A DNA stretch of 6,804 nt. Source: an uncultured Cellvibrio sp. GTDB taxonomy: Bacteria > Pseudomonadota > Gammaproteobacteria > Pseudomonadales > Cellvibrionaceae. The notes below the pieces were generated by a model that worked only from the letters and a program-made list of their open reading frames with translations, was not told where the DNA came from and made no database searches. This document shows, one piece after another, positions 5,616 through 6,804 of the stretch. Numbering within the stretch: position 1 is the first letter of the stretch; every line of letters begins with the position of its first letter. Location: positions 1 to 6,804 of the forward strand of contig CAMLOU010000182.1 in assembly GCA_946481735.1 (NCBI GenBank). The letters run 5' to 3'. The position numbers and the translations under genes are program-made.

Positions 5616-6368
5616 ATGAAGGTGGTAGTCAGTATCAAGCGCGTCGTGGATCACAACATCCGTGTTCGCCCCAAAGCGGACGGTTCGGATGTGGACACCG
5701 CAACCCTCAAGATGAGCATCAACCCCTTTGACGAACATGCGGTTGAAGAAGCGGTGCGGCTGAAAGAAGCCGGGCTGGTCAGCGAAATTGTGGCCATCAC
5801 CATTGGCACCGCCCAGCATCAGGATGTGTTGCGTCATGCCCTGGCCATGGGGGCGGACCGCGCCATCCTGATTGAGGGCGATGCGGACCTGTCATCCCGC
5901 GCTACGGCTAAAGTCCTGCTGGAAATTGCCAAACGCGAGCAACCGGATCTGTTCCTGCTGGGCAAACAGGCGATTGATGCCGATGCCGCTGAAACCGGGC
6001 AGATGTTAGCGGCCTTGTGGAATGTCGGCCAAGGCACCTTCGCGTCGAAGATCGTCCTTAGCGATAACAAGGCGCTCGTCACCCGCGAAGTCGACGGTGG
6101 TCAGGAAACCGTGGAATTGGCCTTGCCTGCCGTGGTGACCGCCGACTTGCGCCTTAACGAGCCGCGCTATTTGAAATTACCCAACCTGATGCAAGCGAAG
6201 AAAAAGTCCCTGGAAACCCTGCCCATTGCGGAGCTTGGCGTAGACACCAGCAGTCAATTGCGGTTAGTCAAAGTGGAAGAACCGCCGGCGCGCTCACCCG
6301 GCGTCAAGGTTGCCAACGTGCAGGAACTGATCGATAAATTGCGTCACGACGCGAGGATCTCATTATGA
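5616..6368 (+). CDS. etfB: Electron transfer flavoprotein beta subunit
   Basis: A 250-residue protein, the normal length for group I EtfB. Family landmarks in order: MKVVVSIKRVVDHNIRVR (1-18), SINPFDEHAVEEAVRLKE (34-51), a GKQAIDADAAETGQMLA block (116-132) that in characterised ETFs helps bind the AMP/nucleotide moiety, and the signature TADLRLNEPRYLKLPNLMQA (175-194) followed by lysines. The last block includes the recognition loop, with Leu191 of LPNLM in the place of the leucine that docks into partner dehydrogenases. With EtfA it forms a soluble FAD-containing heterodimer carrying electrons from acyl-CoA and related dehydrogenases to ETF-QO. Its stop overlaps the start of etfA by ATGA, so translation is probably coupled. 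The start is set by the Shine-Dalgarno at 5604-5609 and by family homology. Confidence 0.97.
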   Translation: MKVVVSIKRVVDHNIRVRPKADGSDVDTATLKMSINPFDEHAVEEAVRLKEAGLVSEIVAITIGTAQHQDVLRHALAMGADRAILIEGDADLSSRATAKVLLEIAKREQPDLFLLGKQAIDADAAETGQMLAALWNVGQGTFASKIVLSDNKALVTREVDGGQETVELALPAVVTADLRLNEPRYLKLPNLMQAKKKSLETLPIAELGVDTSSQLRLVKVEEPPARSPGVKVANVQELIDKLRHDARISL

Positions 6369-6804
6369 GTACGTTAATCATCGCCGAATACGATCAACAA
6401 CGTTTGCGTGCCTCCACGCGCTCAGCCATCACCGCTGCAGCGGTGTCAGGTGACGCCATTGATGTGTTGATTGCCGGAGAAAATGTGGGTGCCGTTGCCG
6501 AACAAATTGCGCGGCTCAACGGCGTCAGGCGTGTTCGCGTTGCCGATGACGCGCGCTATGCCAATCCCCTGGCCGAAAATCTTGCGCCGCTGGTTGTGAG
6601 TATCGCCAGCGACTATCAAGCCATCATCAGTGCGGCGACCAGCTTCGGTAAAAACCTGTTGCCGCGTGTAGCCGCGCTGTTGGATGTCGATATGGTGTCA
6701 GAAGTCACCGCTATCATCGACAGCAACACCTATGTACGCCCGATTTATGTCGGACATTTAAACGCGACAGTGCGTAACGATGCGGCGGTTAAAATTTTTA
6801 CCAT
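6365..6804 (+). CDS. etfA: Electron transfer flavoprotein alpha subunit, N-terminal part (cut by window edge)
   Basis: An open frame of 146 codons from ATG 6365 to the window end. It starts MSTLIIAEYDQQRLRASTRS, the standard EtfA opening. The blocks DVLIAGENVGAVAEQIA, ISAATSFGKNLLPRVAALLD, DMVSEVT and YVRPIYVGHLNATV then follow in the order seen in EtfA domain I. The FAD-binding C-terminal domain, which should bring the protein to a little over 300 residues, lies outside the window. GAGGA (6353-6357) sits 7 nt upstream inside the end of etfB, and the ATGA overlap with the etfB stop points to one operon and coupled synthesis of the two subunits. Confidence 0.95.
   Translation, partial: MSTLIIAEYDQQRLRASTRSAITAAAVSGDAIDVLIAGENVGAVAEQIARLNGVRRVRVADDARYANPLAENLAPLVVSIASDYQAIISAATSFGKNLLPRVAALLDVDMVSEVTAIIDSNTYVRPIYVGHLNATVRNDAAVKIFT

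Noticed and set aside
1..6804. CRISPR array, tRNA or rRNA genes, prophage or toxin-antitoxin genes
   Set aside because: Neither strand showed evenly spaced direct repeats beyond the 16-bp pair, cloverleaf-like motifs, or any matching protein family.

Overview
The window looks like ordinary gammaproteobacterial chromosome. It has moderate, slightly G+C-rich composition, a FimV-type polar protein, and electron-transfer flavoprotein (ETF) genes laid out around a divergent promoter as in pseudomonads and their relatives. A Cellvibrio/Pseudomonas-like bacterium is my best guess from gene content, but no marker gene settles it. I see no phage, plasmid, CRISPR, tRNA, rRNA or transposase.

Left part (1-2641): the 5' end of a FimV-family gene runs off the left edge on the minus strand. 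It is followed by a LysR regulator (minus) that is divergent from a short-chain dehydrogenase/reductase (plus). The dehydrogenase ends tail-to-tail against a RidA/YoaB-like gene (minus), and both stop codons sit within one 6-bp palindrome, TTATAA. The regulator probably controls the dehydrogenase and itself from the 153-bp gap between them.

Middle (2642-2848): a non-coding spacer carries two inverted copies of a GTCGGATTA...TAATCCGAC hairpin element, resembling a REP doublet (REPIN). It lies downstream of the ETF-ubiquinone oxidoreductase gene and upstream of the ridA-like gene.

Right part (2849-6804): a complete ETF electron-transfer module. A full-length ETF:ubiquinone oxidoreductase gene (minus) lies 46 bp downstream of a second LysR regulator (minus), which is divergent from etfB-etfA (plus; etfA is cut by the right edge). 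EtfAB collects electrons from flavin dehydrogenases such as acyl-CoA dehydrogenases and passes them to the membrane-bound oxidoreductase, which reduces ubiquinone. The regulator between the two halves, with a good sigma70-type promoter overlapped by a small palindrome, suggests local control of the whole module.

No clearly novel system is visible. The points most worth checking are the REP doublet with paired stem changes, the LysR gene embedded in the ETF locus with its candidate operator, and a 16-bp tandem repeat just upstream of the oxidoreductase gene.
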